NCBI RefSeq assembly: GCF_007655135.1
Contig: NC_045129.1
Coordinates: 30,753,122-30,817,121 of the forward strand
Origin: Punica granatum
Lineage: Eukaryota; Streptophyta; Magnoliopsida; Myrtales; Lythraceae
Direction of reading: 5' to 3'
Length of the DNA stretch: 64,000 nt
Shown here piece after piece: positions 39,401 through 51,539 of the stretch. Below the pieces are notes generated by a model. The model was not told the origin of the DNA, did not search any database, and worked only from the letters and a program-made list of their open reading frames with translations. Position 1 is the stretch's first letter, and every line of letters begins with the position of its first letter. The position numbers and the translations under genes are program-made.

Positions 39401-42400
39401 AAGTATTGTTAAAATTAAGGACGAAAGAATTATGAATGTGATTGAACAGCTTGAACCACAATGGCTAACAAGGATGAATCACTTAGGATGATTATACTAG
39501 CAATCCTTTAACTGAGAACCTACCAAACTCCATTGCAGCTAGATGCATAGAAAATATACAGATAAAAGGCCATTGCTTTGTTTTATCTATCTATTGCTCA
39601 TACTATTTTGGTTTTTTCAATTAGTCTTTTCCCTTTTGGTAAAGTACACAAGGGCCTGTTCTTCTCTCCTGGTTATTTTGCACTATATGTTGTATTGTAC
39701 CAATCATGAACACAGCAGGATTTTTAGACGATTCATGAAGACTGAGGATCTGATAAACTCTTTTCATCAGTCTACAGTTGGAAAAGCTAGGCAACTAACT
39801 AACTAAATTGTGTTGGAGGGAAATGATGTAATGGGTTACCCACAGGAGGAATCCACCAAGCTTGCAGATGAAACAATTGTTATTGTCACCATTGGCTCGA
39901 ACCTCTGATTGATGGTCTGATTGTCGATCATTTTTTGTGACATCTTTACCAACTTTTAAGTTAAGACCACCTTCAAGCTCCCCACTATCCTAACACAAGA
40001 TCAAGAAACATAACAAGAAATTTATTATGACGCAGAAGTCTACGTCAAAGTGCAAGAGAGAAGAGAAATGGATGGGGTAACATCACAAATCATAAATCAT
40101 AAATAATAGATTAAAGTTCTATCGGCCATTGTAACAATTGGCTAATGTGTTTACCAGCAAAAAGTGGTACCACGTCAAGACAACTCAGCATCACTCTCTG
40201 CAGTTCACACCCAATTTTCTTACGCTCCATTATTTGAGTAAGCACTTTCACCAAATGACCCATCCTATAGAATAGCTTGCCTCACATACTGTTGAATTAA
40301 CCTAGCAAGCAATCGTCCTAAAAAACAAACTAGCAAGCAGCATCCAGCGTAAGCTAGTATCAGGATAATTGGTGGGAAAGATTGGCTTGGACTACTTTTC
40401 TAACAGTTATTTACAGAGATGTAGAAATAAGTGAGCGGAAGCTTGAGCTAGAGAATGAGACAGGCGATATGATTATGGACAACAGGAAAGCAGTTATTTC
40501 TTTCAAATATCCTTCCACTATTCCATCACATTGACCAATAATCATAAAAGTACAGAAATGAGAGAAAACCATATTTTACTATACATTATGGAAGAGCCTG
40601 GGTTACCAACACAATCACATCTGGTCTTTACCAGGGAGGCTATGGCATCAGTCAGTAATATAATCAGATCTCACGATGTTTATAGCCCCATTCTTTTTAC
40701 CCCATGCTAGCCATACAGGAACTATCATTACCTCAACTAGATAAAATGGACGAGCAAAAACTAATGCCATGAATTCGAGTAAAATCTTGTTCAGAAAAAG
40801 GGATTGAGTATAAGACCAACTTTCAGATAATTTTTAATCGGCAAACACCATTCAACAGACAAGAAGAAAGCTAACACCATTCAGAAAGTACCTTTTTCTC
40901 TTCAAATTCAGACCACTTTCCTCAACAGAAACATTCTTCGTCAACCTAGACCGTGAAGGGGTAGCTGTATTATCTTTACAATTAACAGCTGTGGATGCAT
41001 CAAGCACTACTTCTGGACCAACATCCGCACAATTATCACCACCGGGAGGAGTTCCATTTCTGGGTGAATCCACCCTTCCAGGCAATACTTCTTTTATCGT
41101 ACTTTCCTCTATCCTTGTCATACCATTAGTTGTATCGACAAGTCCTTGTCTGGGAGATGGCAATGATTGCACATCGTGTCTGACAGATGAATCCAAATTA
41201 CATTCATTTTCAGGGTTGTCGAGTTGTTCAGCAGAATTGAGCTTCTCCCTGATCCGAGAAGAATTCACTTGGCAATTTCCTAATGCATCAAATTCCTTCG
41301 AACTCTGACTTCCAGAATTAACGCAGTCTTGAGCAGACAAATTCCTTGACCTAGACAACTCCTCATAATGAACTGCAAGCCCCATATAGAATATCATTAA
41401 ATAATTGTAATGATTTCAGTCTAGCATAAACTAGATCTAAGGATGCAAATAAGGGGGAAAGAAAATTCCCATTTACAAGCCATATTCCACATTGGAGAAC
41501 TAGTTTAAGTCACAACCAGAAAATGAACAAGGATGCCAAAGAAATCCTATCACATGCAAAGTTTCAGCAATGGTATTGACGGTGCATTTTAGTGAAGATG
41601 CTAAAGATCTTTTTTGTTGGAAGAATTAGATATTAATGAGAACAGCCAATTATTTAGATCTTATCTTTTCCCTTAACTAATGTGGATGCTTCTAACTTTA
41701 AAACGAGCATCGAATCATTAAATAAACATCCAAAAGAACAAAAATGGATAAGCTTGGATAATGCACATACTGGGGCATGCCTTGGGGTTGCCCATCGCTA
41801 AGACAATCGTTCGAGATTGACCATCAACATCAATTTTTAAGGTTGAATGATGTACATTTCCTGAAGAAACACAAGTAAAGTTGGAAAAGAGAACCATTGT
41901 TGCGGATACAATCCCTAGAATGTTAAAAAAAATATAAAAATGTCCCACTAAGAAACTAAAAAGAAATTAAACAGCCGAAACTATTTAAAGTGATTGACCC
42001 AAATGTTATTATCGAAGTAGGGAGTTACGTCATCCATGTAAATTAAGCCTGCCAACCTGTTCTTTGCTTCTACATGCATCTTGAATTTCAGTTCACCCAA
42101 CCAAGGAGCAAAACATGTAGTCCTAGACCGGAGAAATAGATATTTAATACCTGATCGCTTAACTTTCTTTTCTTGCTTCTGAAACAGTGCCCTATAAGCA
42201 TGGGCATCCATCCTTTCTTTTTTTGTCTGAGTAGACTCTGACTCGTCTGACTCAATTTTCACTACTTCTTTTGCTCTCTGAGACAACTTTTTCATGGAGT
42301 TCTCTTTCATGTCTTCGTCCTTTTTCTCAGTATGTGATACTGAGGTTGCAGAGTTTTTTCCAGAACTCTTCGATCCTGACAAGCTCAAGGAGGGCCGCTG

Positions 42401-42703
42401 CTTTTTGCACCTCTCAGATCTCCTCAATGGACTTTGTTGTACCAGTCGTTTCTTCACTGAGCTCCTTGTAACTGAAGGAGGTGAAGAAGGAGGTGGAGTC
42501 TGCTTCTCTAACCGCTCAGATTTGCGAGCGGTTGGATGTTCTGGAGTAACTGTTTTCTTTGAAAATGTCTCCCTCGTGGACCTTCTCAACCCTGATGAGT
42601 CGGCCACTGCCAAGACTGAAGCACTTGCTAATCTTGCACTGCTCCGCCTCCCTCGGGTATCTTCTTCTGTGATCTTATGAGTCATCCTGGTGTTAGATGC
42701 CAT
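30447..42703 (-). CDS. MOM1: MOM1-like transcriptional silencing protein (CHD3-derived)
   Basis: Homologue of MORPHEUS' MOLECULE 1, a nuclear protein that keeps repeats silent without needing ATPase activity. Minus-strand coding exons: 42703-42151, 41860-41771, 41372-40892, 40264-40171 (tentative), 39989-39844, 39258-39065, 38892-38762, 38595-38323, 38206-38057, 37781-37527, 37259-37119, 37035-36724, 36608-36435, 36028-35092, 34967-34798, 34701-34597, 34136-32439, 32277-31828, 31742-31517 and 31087-30447; 2,406 residues if right. In order: basic N-terminus; PHD finger ([24 protein letters not shown]) near 440-490; two chromodomains, about 520-640; SNF2-type helicase, 655-1090, with [12 protein letters not shown] where GKT should be and VDECQR as motif II; the CMM2 motif ([16 protein letters not shown]) near 1310-1450; three 43/44-residue repeats, about 1810-1925; a coiled coil near 2110-2190; acidic end CLSDDD. 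Confidence 0.9.
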
Positions 42704-43610
42704 TCCAGATCAGCAAATCACCTGATATAATTAAAAAAAATGGGAATTAACAGAAAGCTACAAACAGCTAGATAAAACCTCTAATTGAAATTACTAAGAG
42801 GTAACTGTAAACTCATATAATTTGTTCCCATGCACAGTAGGGCGTTGGCTAACTGTTTCTACATATAGATGTCCAAATTTATGATAGAGATTAATCAATT
42901 CGATAGCAAGTTGGTCTTCTTTTCAAAGTCGTAACAAATGTAAACGCCTCTGCTTCACATCGCACATCTCCAGGACCATCTTCTTTTCCCACGTAACCAT
43001 CAGATACAAACACACCATAATGGAAAAACAAACATAAATGTCCATTCCTCAACTTCATAAATACGATTTTTCCCCACCCTCTAAATGTCCATTCCTAACG
43101 ATTAGTCACATACAGGTCTTTCTGCCTCCACTCCTTAACAGAAACTACAATGGACATAGCTTCTCCTGAAGCTTAATCTCTGCCCAATTTGGACACCTTA
43201 AAAATGCATTCTCATTAGCACTCTCTTGCACTGAGAATTGAATTTCAAAATCACTCCGAGTAGTTTGACAACCTCCACGCGAGGAAAACAATAGAGCAAC
43301 TTTAAACATAAGAGACTGCTCTCCCTAAGAAGAACATCGAAGGACGGGGGTACTACGAGATAATTCGAGCCCTCCAGCCTCTTTAACTTAAATTCTCCAC
43401 TCGGGCAAACCTCGATAACAGCATTGCATGGGATGCCATTGACCATTAACTGCATTACAGCATAGACTAAACCCTACGTGAAGATCCAAATCCCTCGGAA
43501 GAGGAAAGAAACATCTACATACAGCGAAAAAGAGGGTTGACGCGAGCAGGGAAGAAAGCTACCCTAAGCCGACTCTAGAACTAATTCCGGCAGCTTCGGC
43601 GAGATTTTCA
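42704..43610 (-). promoter_or_regulatory. MOM1 5' leader with probable intron
   Basis: Immediately before the MOM1 ATG there is a pyrimidine/A-rich stretch and an acceptor (atcag, then gtgatttgc, at about 42722), so the 5' UTR is probably split, with its first exon near 43460-43600 (candidate donors near 43480 and 43563). An 85-codon minus-strand frame at 43198-43455 would then be intronic. Plant housekeeping genes often have such a leader intron. No TATA box is claimed. Confidence 0.45.
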
Positions 43611-44012
43611 TGGGCAGCAGCTCCCAAATCTTTGCTGCTACCCCTAATGCGACCCAGAACTCGAGAGAATCCGTGGTTGGGGCATCAATCGCCGCAAAAG
43701 TGCGACAAATTGAAGGCAGGAGGAAGAAGCCAACCGCAAATTCTCCACAAAAGACCAGAAGAAAGTACTCCGGAGCTTATATCAGAAAAACTTTCTAGAG
43801 AGAGAGAGAGAGGCTGTTCCGGGATTCAGTTCAGTGCTCTGTGACGGATGAGAAGACTCACCGAACGAAGAGGCGAAGACGAACAGGAATTCAGAGTCGA
43901 CGAAGGAGGTCTTTCGAAGCGGCGGACGTCAGAGGCACTTCCAAATTTCCAATGGATTGAGGACGAGGAAGCGAATCAGTGCGCAGGAGAGAAGAAGGAG
44001 AAGAACAGTGCT

Positions 44013-44034
44013 GAGAGAGAGAGAGAGAGAGAGA
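44013..44034. repeat. (GA)n microsatellite
   Basis: About eleven GA units in a purine-rich stretch upstream of MOM1. A shorter tract lies near 43797-43812. Confidence 0.9.
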
Positions 44035-44596
44035 GTCCTTTCTTGAAGGAGAACTGGAGGAGGGGAAGGGGAGGGAGGGAGTGGGGACACATAGAAGCAC
44101 AGAGAGAAGAGGCAATGAAATCAAAGCACGGAACATCTCTTCTTCTTTTTTTCCTACCGTCGTTCTCAGTTTTTTTTATTTTGTTTTTACCAGATTGGTC
44201 TCAGGTTCAGCTACTCTAATATCCCCCAATTGTCGGGATAATCTGTTCTCAAATAATATATTATTATATTATGATTTCAAGTTTATATTATTTTATTGAC
44301 TAAATCAACAACGGTCTGCTTAATTTTAAAGTAAAGTAGAATTGAGTTTTGATTTGAATTGAGTATGATTATGTTGTTGAATTATGAGAAAAAGTATGAA
44401 AAAATAATAAATAGTTGAGAAAAAGTAATAATTGTATTGTTAAATTGTGAAAAAAAGTAATTGATAGTTTATATTATTTAGTATTAAAAATTGAATTCAA
44501 TAATTAAAAAAATTGAAGAAAAAGGAAAAAGTAATAATTGTGTTGTTGATTTTTGTTGTATAATGAGTAAAATTAAAGTTAGAGTTAAATGATTAT

Positions 44597-44631
44597 AAAA
44601 CCAAACGGAGCGTAAGATCCCGTTTGGTTTT
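44597..44631. mobile_element. Head-to-head MITE termini (12-bp inverted repeat)
   Basis: aaaaccaaacgg (44597-44608) and ccgtttggtttt (44620-44631) are perfect reverse complements separated by 11 bp that include taa. A terminus with gtttggtt next to a TAA/TTA site is typical of PIF/Harbinger (Tourist) MITEs. The flanking AT-rich DNA on each side looks like the bodies of two elements. Confidence 0.5.
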
Positions 44632-45365
44632 CAAATAATACTTTTACTTTACACCACTCAATTCTGTTCTTTCTAAATTCAACGCTATAATCATTTTTAA
44701 TAATAATTTTTCACTCTTATTTTTCCTAATCATCTTTATAATCAATTTTTAATAATAGCTTTTCATATATTTTAAATTTTTTAATAATAATTTTTTAATA
44801 TATTTTTACATCTATATATACACACACATATATATATATTCTTACTCATTCATATATTTGTCAATGCTTACAATAATTATTTTTTTATTTCAAAAATATA
44901 GAAGAGTAAAGTCCCAAAACCCAAATTATACAAGAAGTTAAATTTAAGTTTTAGATGGATCATTTTAACTCAAGTCTTAAAAATATAATCCGTTAGACGT
45001 TTTAGATCCAAAACCGTACCTGAAAGTTAATGATGTTAAAACAGTCTACATAACATCTCCTGATTGGTTGAATAATATTTTAAATTATTACGATTAGAAT
45101 TTAAAAAAAAACCGAAGAAAAAAGGGACAAAAATGAAAACAAAATTAAAAAAAAAAAAAGCAAGGGTAGGAGAGCCGCACCCTCAAAGATCGTCGGTTCC
45201 ACCCACTGTTACAAACCCTTTAAGAAACTAATCTAGCATCTAAATTATCTAAAATTCTCTCACTCTAAATTCCTAGTTACTTAGAGAATATAATTAAGAG
45301 AACTTCCAAAGAACATCACACCATCACCATTCTCGATATTCCACACTAACAAACACAAACTCTTA

Positions 45366-46235
45366 GGCTACGTTTCAACATCAAGTTAGGGATAGGATGA
45401 GTCAGGATTTAAAATCCCATAGGATTATAATATTCTACTCAAATGTTTGGAACATGTTTAAGTTTAGGATCATAATATTTTAGGTAAATGACTAACATAT
45501 CCCTTACCTATAAAAAAAAGACTAATATATACCTTAAAATAAGTATTTAAAATATAAATATATATTTTGATATTAAAATTTTAACAAAAAATTAAAAATA
45601 AAATCCCAAACATAGAAAAAGAAGAGGGGCGGTGGGGCTTGATGACGGCCACCACAACCCCTGACAAGGTCGCCGACGGATCCAAGGATCGTCGACGACC
45701 TAGCTAGGGGCGGTGATGGCCAGCTTTGGGCCGCCACTACCCTAGATCCTCTCTCTTTCTCTTCACTCGAAGAAAGAGAAAGAAGAGGTGGATAAGGATT
45801 GCAGTGGCCCTATTTTAACCTCCACAGCCCGATCGAGATAGTCGGTGATCATAGAGGTCACCGACAATCTAAATTGGGACTGTGGTGGTCGAAATCGAGC
45901 TATTATCCCATGGTTTACCTTCTCTTTCTCTCTCTTCCACAAAGAGAGAGAGAAAGATATGACTTTGGGGTGATGGAGCCCGAATGGCTGCCATTATCGC
46001 CCCTTTGCAACTTTAAACCCAAAAAAAATCAAGATCGCAGATTTCAAAAAATTGAAAGGAGGATAGAGGCATTTTCATCTTTTCATGCAAAATACTATCA
46101 CAATCCAAGTTAGGTCCTCAATTGTTATATCTCGACATATTCCAAACCCAATCCCAATCTTGTCACCACCAAATATCGGATTAGGATTTTAGAAATCCTA
46201 TCCCCCTCTAATCTGGATTACTAAACATGCACCGA
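45366..46235. mobile_element. Nonautonomous DNA element with GC-rich core
   Basis: An outer AT-rich sequence (ggataggatgagtcaggattt near 45405, and its rough inverted counterpart aaatcctatccccctctaat near 46190) brackets a GC-rich core at 45625-45980. The core has repeated motifs (gtcgccgacgg, gtcgacgacc, gtcaccgac) and CT-rich tracts. The ends resemble inverted repeats, but no clear target duplication was found, so the boundaries are approximate and the class is unknown. Confidence 0.4.
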
Positions 46236-46327
46236 GAGAGCATGTTTCGGAGCATCGAAAATACTTAACTTGTATAAGAGCCTATAAAATCTCCAAGAAT
46301 ATACCACTAATATTTTGAGATATCTTA

Positions 46328-46562
46328 GGGCATGTTTGTTTTCACAATCAAAATCACTTTGATTTTAACTTTAACTTTAACTCAACACACTACACAACAA
46401 AAATACACATTTTCCCAAGTCAAAAATTTTAACTTTAACTTTAACATAACACACTACACGACAAAAACACGCGTTTCCCAAGTCAAATTTATAATTTCAA
46501 CTCATTTGTCATTTTCCACAATCAAAATTAAAGTTACTTTAACTCTAAATTCAAACACACTG
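46328..46562. mobile_element. PIF/Harbinger-like MITE with TTA duplication
   Basis: The 235-bp element is flanked by TTA on both sides (46325-46327, 46563-46565). Its ends gggcatgtttg and caaacacactg are partial inverted complements. Inside is an imperfect tandem duplication of about 65 bp (aactttaactttaac, acacactacac, cccaagtcaaa twice). It is noncoding and would need a transposase from elsewhere. Confidence 0.6.
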
Positions 46563-47207
46563 TTATATTCTCTCTAAAGTATTTCCTTTTCTGAATTGAT
46601 TATGAGATTGCAAGAAATCTCCCTAACTAATAGAAATCAATCACGCTGTATATGTGCCCTACAACTGCTATCATAAGGCTCGTGACCATGGTGTCCACAT
46701 ACTCTACACTTTGGGGTTCGTGACCAAGGTCAATAGCCAGTGACTGCAGTTTCCACAATCAAAGGTCCATGACCAAGGTCACAAGCTCGTGACCTATTGA
46801 TTTCTAATTCGGGTTATAAAAATGCCAGTTGCAACGAAATATACAAAGAAAACTCAATTCAAATGAATATGCGTCAACTTAAATCATAACAATTAAGAGT
46901 TTTACTTTGCGATCTCCACGAAAGTGTTGCGGTTGTTGGTGGTGGAGCAAGTTGTTCAAGACTATATCGAACCTCCGAAGGAGTTGAGGAAGATCGCTAA
47001 CCGTTAACTTAGTTGGTGTGCGTTGTGGCTTGCACGAGCCCCAATGGTTATTCCGGCAGACACCAACCTCTCACTCGATCTTCTCCTCTATTCCTCTCTC
47101 GCTCGTTTGTGTTTGAAACATTGTTTGAAAATACCCATGCAACGCACGAGACTTAAGACCAGTACTTATATAAAAGAGAGATTGGGCTAGGTCCAAACGG
47201 GCTATCA

Positions 47208-48006
47208 AAGATATTATTTTATTTTTTAGGAAACATAATATTTGGTAATAAGATCATATCATATCATATCATATCAATTAAGTGAGTTGATATCTTTCAG
47301 ATTTTCCAATATATGATTGATATTATCTAGATACTTTGAGATTATGTGTTTCCTAATTTAATTGTTTTGCCGAGCACATAAATAGGCAAGTTATTCAACA
47401 CTTCTCTTGAGCCATTATGAATAATAAAGCTTACTCTCCCCTGATTTTGGCTAATGACCACCACATAAGATCTCTATTTCTCCTTCTCATGTTTTCTATT
47501 TATATTTATGTTTTAAATTTCTTTATGGCAACAAAGCAAGTCAATCGAGACAAGTCTATTTAGATATGCCATCAATTAAAATCAACATTTTCCTATGCAT
47601 GCATCGATCACGTGTTCATTGCCCCTGTCAAAAAGAAAAGAAGGATGAAGAGCTTTTTGGGGATGAAAGGAACTTCCTTTTCATTGTTGTCGCAAAATTT
47701 GATTGCAAATAAATTCATTATTGGATTGACTCTATTGAAGAAAACATAGAAGTGAACTTTGAGCAAGATGAATATTTTCTTGTTCTCGATGTTCATTTTG
47801 AGGGGGAGTATTAGTGATATTATGAAATTATTTTAGGAAATAAAATATTTGGTAATAAGATGGTAATGTTAGTTAATATCTTTTGGATTTTTCAATGTAT
47901 ATGATTTGTTTTACCAAGCTTATAAATAGGAGGGCTATTCTACTTATTCTCCCAAGTGACTCACAATAATAAAGCATACGCTCATGCGGTTTTAGCTTAT
48001 GGCCAC
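47208..48006 (+). mobile_element. Short copia-type LTR element (TRIM-like)
   Basis: Two direct repeats, about 47208-47462 and 47815-48006, share aggaaa, atatttggtaataaga, a ttt.agattttccaat-type block, cataaatagg, ataataaagc and a final tgaccacc/tggccacc. A polypurine tract (ttgagggggagta, 47799-47810) precedes the second repeat exactly as in Ty1/copia elements. The interior is only about 350 bp, with no gag or pol, so it is nonautonomous. The second LTR stops abruptly where another element begins at 48007. Confidence 0.7.
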
Positions 48007-50500
48007 CTGTGCAGACCCGAATTTTGTCTCCTTGGGGCCTATATGCGTGCGTGCTAATCGTATGACTTGGGAGTGTCCACCTTCCCGTGTGACGCACGAT
48101 AGACACGTGTGAGAATGAGTCGCCACTAGCTGTTTACGATCCGAAGGTCGAGGGCCGGTGAGTTGCCCGGGTCTAGGGGTAAGGGTACATATAGTATGCG
48201 AAGGCATATGATTTGCGGAACCGAGAGTTCCAAGTTAGGAAGTTCTGTTACATGCGGGCCTGTATCTCGCACGTCCTATCGGTACTCTAATTTGTCTAAA
48301 ATTTGCCATTTTTAATTTATTTACCGCTTGATTAAGTTGCACTCGTCTCGTCCGGTTTGACACCGTGAATTCGTGGAAGCAATCGATTAAATTTAAGAGA
48401 CCGAAAGAGGTGCGGATCATTGGGTCAGGGGATCGGTCCACCATCCTCGCATCTCGGCTAACTAGGCCATGATGGCCGGTTCACCGCATGGACCAAGCCT
48501 ATGACTCGTGTGGTCCTGCTTGTCTCGGGAACTCGTAAACCGACCTAACCAGTTCTGACTCTCGAACTTTACGCTCGCCGACCGTGATCGTTACAAGAAT
48601 AAATGTACAAATAAATGCCTCACAAATGTACTTTCAACTAATAAATACAAATTACAACAGTAAGAGCCCAGTCAGTTTGCGCTTGGTCAATATTCCGCTC
48701 TACCTCACCGTGAGATTTGAAAGACAGAAATCGAAATTAATGCGACGCGGGCTCAAGAGAGCTGGAGATCGGGTCCGACCGAATCAACAGATCCCAAGAG
48801 GGCCAAATGGTCATCAAGATTGTCGTGGGACCAGTTGAGCTACCGAGAGATTGTCTAATCACATTTCATGCATCCCGACCTGAGTCATCCTCTGCTTGGA
48901 TGCTACTAGGGTCGAAACGGTGGCTCGAGGCTAAACCTTATACCGCACTCTGGTCGCGCGCACTCAGTGTGTGAAGACGTTGGACCCCCTAATTGATGGT
49001 TGGGACGTTGGACCCCATGTGAACTGTGTCCTAAGGGTTTAAGCTTGAACCATCACAAAACAGACAAAAACGGATAAAAACAAACAAAAATAGATGAAAA
49101 CAGATAAAAACAGATGAACATAGACAAATTGTGTGTTGATTGCCATATTTACGTGATTATCAAATTACCGGGGTTACTTAGCAATTGCGTTTCCACCCTA
49201 AACATGCAAAAAACAGAGCAATTATGAGTGGTGATAATCGACCATGGGCCGCCCTAAAAGGGCATGTAGCATTCGGCTTTTCTTAAAAAGGACTTGACAG
49301 ACATAATGTTTGTTGTCAAGCTATGAGTGCGTGGGTTTCTTTGAACTTTTACTGTTTTGAGACACTGATAAATTAACAGATTATGACAGAAGTGTGTTTT
49401 GTCAGAAACCTAAAACCTAAGGTTTTGACCCGTCCGTTTCCTTGTGTTTGACTATGTCGAGTGCGTGATTAGTCCGGTTTCGTGTTTTATGACAGATAAA
49501 CTCAATCTAAGTACAAACTTAGGGAAGTGGGAACGCAAAACTCTACGGAGGTGCCAAGTTCTCTGCTCATGCCCTATAAAGGACCGGACAACCTTTTACG
49601 GGCCGTCCTTACTCGCATCTCTGATCCACCTCCTAAGCGCCCGAATCCATGCTAGAGTGACAGAAACACTTTGGTTGGGTAAAGTGGGTAATGTAGATGA
49701 CACTTGCGCTTGCACAGGCTGTCCATCTTTACCCGTGACTCAGAGTATTTCGATCACTCTAATCCTAGGGTTGTTGATAAATCATAAACCGATAATCTTG
49801 CCCTTGAAACGAAAAATTATTTTTGCAAAAATGAGACTTAGTAATGTGGGCCACCTCGGTCGGTAACCGATGTCGACTTATCCCCTAAATCCTCTAGGGT
49901 CATCTATAAACCCCAAGGGAGCCGGAAGACTGGTCGATCTGCCCGAAAGTAGTCTAAGAAGAATTCCCGCATTCCGATCTGAGTCGCCTCAAATCGAGCT
50001 TGGACTCGAGTTAGGACACGTGAATCCTTCCTAGATATCCATGCTGCATGGACCACATGCCTCGGTATTTATAAAAAATGTGGGTTTAGAAAAGGACATG
50101 ATTATCAGTTTGTGATTTATCGACTTGCTTACAAATTATTAGTTGGTACTTAAGAGTCGAGTGAATTAATTAACCGAGTGAGTCGTCCTAATTTATTACA
50201 TGTGTGAGATAATTAAATTAAGGGATTTACCGAATACTTTGGTTTCAGGTTTCAAGCCATCGAGCCGGCCATTGATGGATCATTCGATGAGAGCTCTAAT
50301 TCCCGAAAGTCCCGGAATTAAATCCGATTTTAAACAAACTTTACATTATTAATTCGGTTCGTGTAAGGTTTTAATTAAAATTATAATTAAACATCCCAAG
50401 CACATGAACAAGACATATAAAATCACAACAAGATTTAATTCGTTGGTTTGACGCCCGAATAATCAATTAAGCCAGTTTTTGGTGTATTTAATCGACTTTA
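48007..50500 (+). mobile_element. Gypsy Tat/Ogre-like long LTR (approximate end)
   Basis: The start tgtgcagacccgaattttgt, followed by gagaatgagtcgccactag, resembles the 5' part of long Tat/Ogre-type gypsy LTRs as I recall them. An A-rich tandem stretch (acagataaaa variants, 49056-49125) lies inside. It begins precisely at the end of the copia-type LTR, implying insertion into it. The right boundary is uncertain and no gag or pol frame is visible. Confidence 0.4.
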
Positions 50501-51539
50501 TTCCTTGAAACCGAGTGATCATGAGATTAATTCATGTTGATTTATTTCCATTTCATACAACCTATTTTAAGTCTGATCTTTTAAGCATTCAAGTTCGTGC
50601 TCATATCGGTTTTCCTTTTATAATACATCTCGATTTTATAACACAAAGTCATGTTAACATTGGTTCGTGCTTTGTTCTTCTTTTCAATCAAGATTCATCT
50701 TACGATATCATCATATGTATCTAATCGACCATACAATGAAGTCTTAATCATGCCGCTAAGTTTGAGGATATACCTTTCAAAGAAGACATGATAAAACAAA
50801 GATAGAACAAAAGAGAAGTTGAAAAAACGCGGCCAATTTCGAGCTCGAGTCATCTTCGATCTTCACGTTCATCCCCCGTCGCTCTTCCACGTACTCATTC
50901 TTTCCCAAGTGTTGACTCACCTCTTACATTCAACCCAGTTCTAAATAAATAGAAGAGAACTACCCAATATCCTCTTGAAGTCTAAAATTCTATTACCTAA
51001 AAATAAGAGTTCAATTTCCTAGTTTGAATCAAAAGAAATCGCAACAAAATATCTTCTTCAAATGTTGATTCTCAATCTCTTCCCATCCAAGAAAGTCTCC
51101 AGCTTGTTAAATTGCTCGAAATAAGCCAAAGAAGCTTGAAATTTGCTGAAAAGCTCATTTGCAAAGTGTGTTGTAGCACAGTTGGAGTGTGCATAGGCAC
51201 ATATCTATTGAGTCGAATTTATCCAATCAGGTCCTCCGTGCTGAGGGCACATTTGAAAGCTTGTTCAGGCACCATTCAGCCGAGGCTCCATTATGACTTC
51301 CTTGATGATTTCGAAGCCTCCATCACGATCATTGGACTTCTCCATGCTTCCAAGTTTGTCCCTAAAATATTATACTCGAGATCAATAGCAAGAAGTCCAT
51401 GGGAAACTCAAAAAACAAAATAAAAATAAAAATAAAAAGTGAATAAACCTAGAAATCCGAACTCAAACTAAAACTAAACAAAAGCTAACTTAAAACAAGA
51501 GAAACTCTAAGTAATAGCAACCAATTCTTACCCAAATGT

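Noticed and set aside
43198..43455. 85-codon minus-strand frame upstream of MOM1
   Set aside because: It could be an upstream ORF, but it probably falls inside the leader intron, and no conserved peptide is recognisable.
43848..44219. 123-codon plus-strand frame upstream of MOM1
   Set aside because: The sequence is dominated by GA repeats (GEKKEK, ERERERES), so the frame is a by-product of purine-rich promoter DNA.
51112..51423. 103-codon plus-strand frame
   Set aside because: It lies in repeat debris and has no recognisable domain; it is likely part of a noncoding retroelement.
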